This document shows positions 63,279 through 64,000 of a stretch of DNA of 64,000 bases, in pieces; position 1 is the stretch's first letter; each line of letters starts with the position of its first letter. Position numbers and translations under genes: made by a program. Source of the stretch: Paenibacillus kyungheensis. Lineage in GTDB: Bacteria; Bacillota; Bacilli; Paenibacillales; Paenibacillaceae. Location of the stretch: positions 251,501 to 315,500 of the forward strand of contig NZ_CP117416.1 in assembly GCF_028606985.1 (NCBI RefSeq). The letters are read 5' to 3'. The notes beneath the pieces are model-generated. The model made no database searches. It worked only from the letters and a program-made list of their open reading frames with translations, and was not told the DNA's origin.

Positions 63279-63977
63279 TTGGATAAGACTATAACTTTGA
63301 AAAAGATAATGTGTAAGCCTCTTATGAAATTGGGATTTGAGTATAATAAAGAATGGAAGTTTATTCGTAAAAGCAACGGATTTGCTGAATACATTTCTTT
63401 AGATCAGAGCCAATGGCAAGACAATGTAATAAGAGTTTATTTTTCAAATGGAGAAAAAACCGTAAGTGCAAAAAGACTAATAGGTGAAAAAGCCAATGAT
63501 TGGTTTGAATTTCATGATGAGAAGTCTTTAGAAAAAGTCTTATTGAGTATTTTAAATATTACAGAAAAATTAGGATTACAATGGTTTAAAGAAAATGTGC
63601 CTAAAATTACTTTTTGCCCGTTTCTAGTTGAGATTTTGGATGGAAAACATCAAGATGAACTAGAGACTTTTTTTAGTTAGACTTTGTTGAAGAGAGATGA
63701 TCCTAATTCTCTTATACACGCAGAAAGTTTTTTGTTAAAGAATTCGAACGAGAAAGATATAGCGAAAATTAGTTATTTTTTTGGTGAATTAATTATTTAT
63801 AATTTAAAAGGAAAATGGGATATTGATGAATTTGGAGTTCCCATTTTAAGCCATATTGGAGGAAAAGAAGGCATGAAAAAAAATCCTTATAAAATTGTGT
63901 CTCGATTTATAGTTAATCCTCAATTAAACGATCTTATAGGGCATTATAATATTTTGAAAGATTTAGTTAAAAAATAA
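63279..63977 (+). pseudogene. Paralogue of immunity gene D, split by in-frame TAG
   Basis: TTG 63279 follows GGAGGAG. The frame reads 133 codons to TAG 63678-63680 and then stays open in the same frame to TAA 63977. The two parts together (LKKIMCKPLMKLGFEYNKEWKFIR ... then ISYFFGELIIYNLKGKWDI and LSHIGGKEG) align end to end with the protein at 62473. A TTG at 63684 could restart the C-terminal half. Probably a decayed duplicate. Confidence 0.65.
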
Positions 63978-64000
63978 GTTTTAGTTATATGCTAAAAAAT

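Noticed and set aside
1-64000. CRISPR arrays, tRNA or rRNA genes, insertion sequences and integrases
   Set aside because: No regularly spaced direct repeats, cloverleaf-like or rRNA-like stretches, or transposase motifs were noticed; the only large repeats are the Rhs cores.

Overview
The window looks like a chromosomal segment of a low-GC Gram-positive of the order Bacillales, most likely Paenibacillaceae. This rests on strong AGGAGG-type ribosome binding sites, frequent TTG/GTG starts, many hairpin-plus-T-run terminators, and families typical of Paenibacillus/Bacillus (GH43 arabinanases, HmoB, YvbJ/TcaA-like protein, heterodimeric ABC exporters, a subtilin-type lantibiotic locus). No rRNA, tRNA, CRISPR array or transposase gene was seen. 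All family calls are from reading the sequence; no search was run.

Layout. 1-5 kb: the end of a GH4 alpha-galactosidase-like gene, a secreted NlpC/P60 hydrolase and a secreted GH43 arabinanase with a catabolite-control (cre-like) site. 5-12.3 kb: a membrane-anchored TPR protein, then a TetR regulator with a clear promoter/operator driving an RND efflux pair. 12.3-16 kb: a mazEF-like module with a nonsense-broken toxin, several small proteins, and a 74-residue protein that is 43% methionine. 16-27 kb: a class B PBP with a MecA-type N-terminus, an FHA/winged-helix regulator with a heterodimeric ABC exporter, small membrane proteins, a zinc-ribbon pair (TcaA/YvbJ type) and the heme monooxygenase HmoB.

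27.2-38.8 kb: a complete class I lantibiotic cluster in the order B-T-C-A-I-F-E-G-R-K, the subtilin order as I recall it. It encodes dehydratase, transporter, cyclase, a 56-residue precursor with a subtilin/ericin-like 32-residue core, immunity lipoprotein, three-part immunity ABC transporter and a two-component system. Two promoters carry paired TTGAT boxes (6-nt spacing) like those bound by SpaR/NisR. No dedicated leader protease is present.

39-44.3 kb: PspC, DUF445, a GH13 oligo-1,6-glucosidase and a second secreted GH43 with a discoidin-like domain. The last has a perfect cre upstream and apparently starts at an ATT codon.

44.4-64 kb: a polymorphic-toxin island. A complete 1807-residue secreted Rhs/YD-repeat protein ends in a nuclease-like toxin tip and is followed by immunity candidates. 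Three further 5'-truncated copies of the same Rhs core follow, each joined to a different toxin tip and immunity gene, with debris of other toxin/immunity pairs between them. The near-identical core copies beside AT-rich, unrelated tips suggest a reservoir of silent tips that can be recombined into the expressed gene. Between the complete gene and the first orphan copy lies an HTH gene, a TPR gene and a 35-codon secreted-peptide gene overlapping its 3' end. This resembles an RRNPP/Rap-Phr-type cell-cell signalling module and could control the island. In-frame stops or frameshifts break several of these genes.
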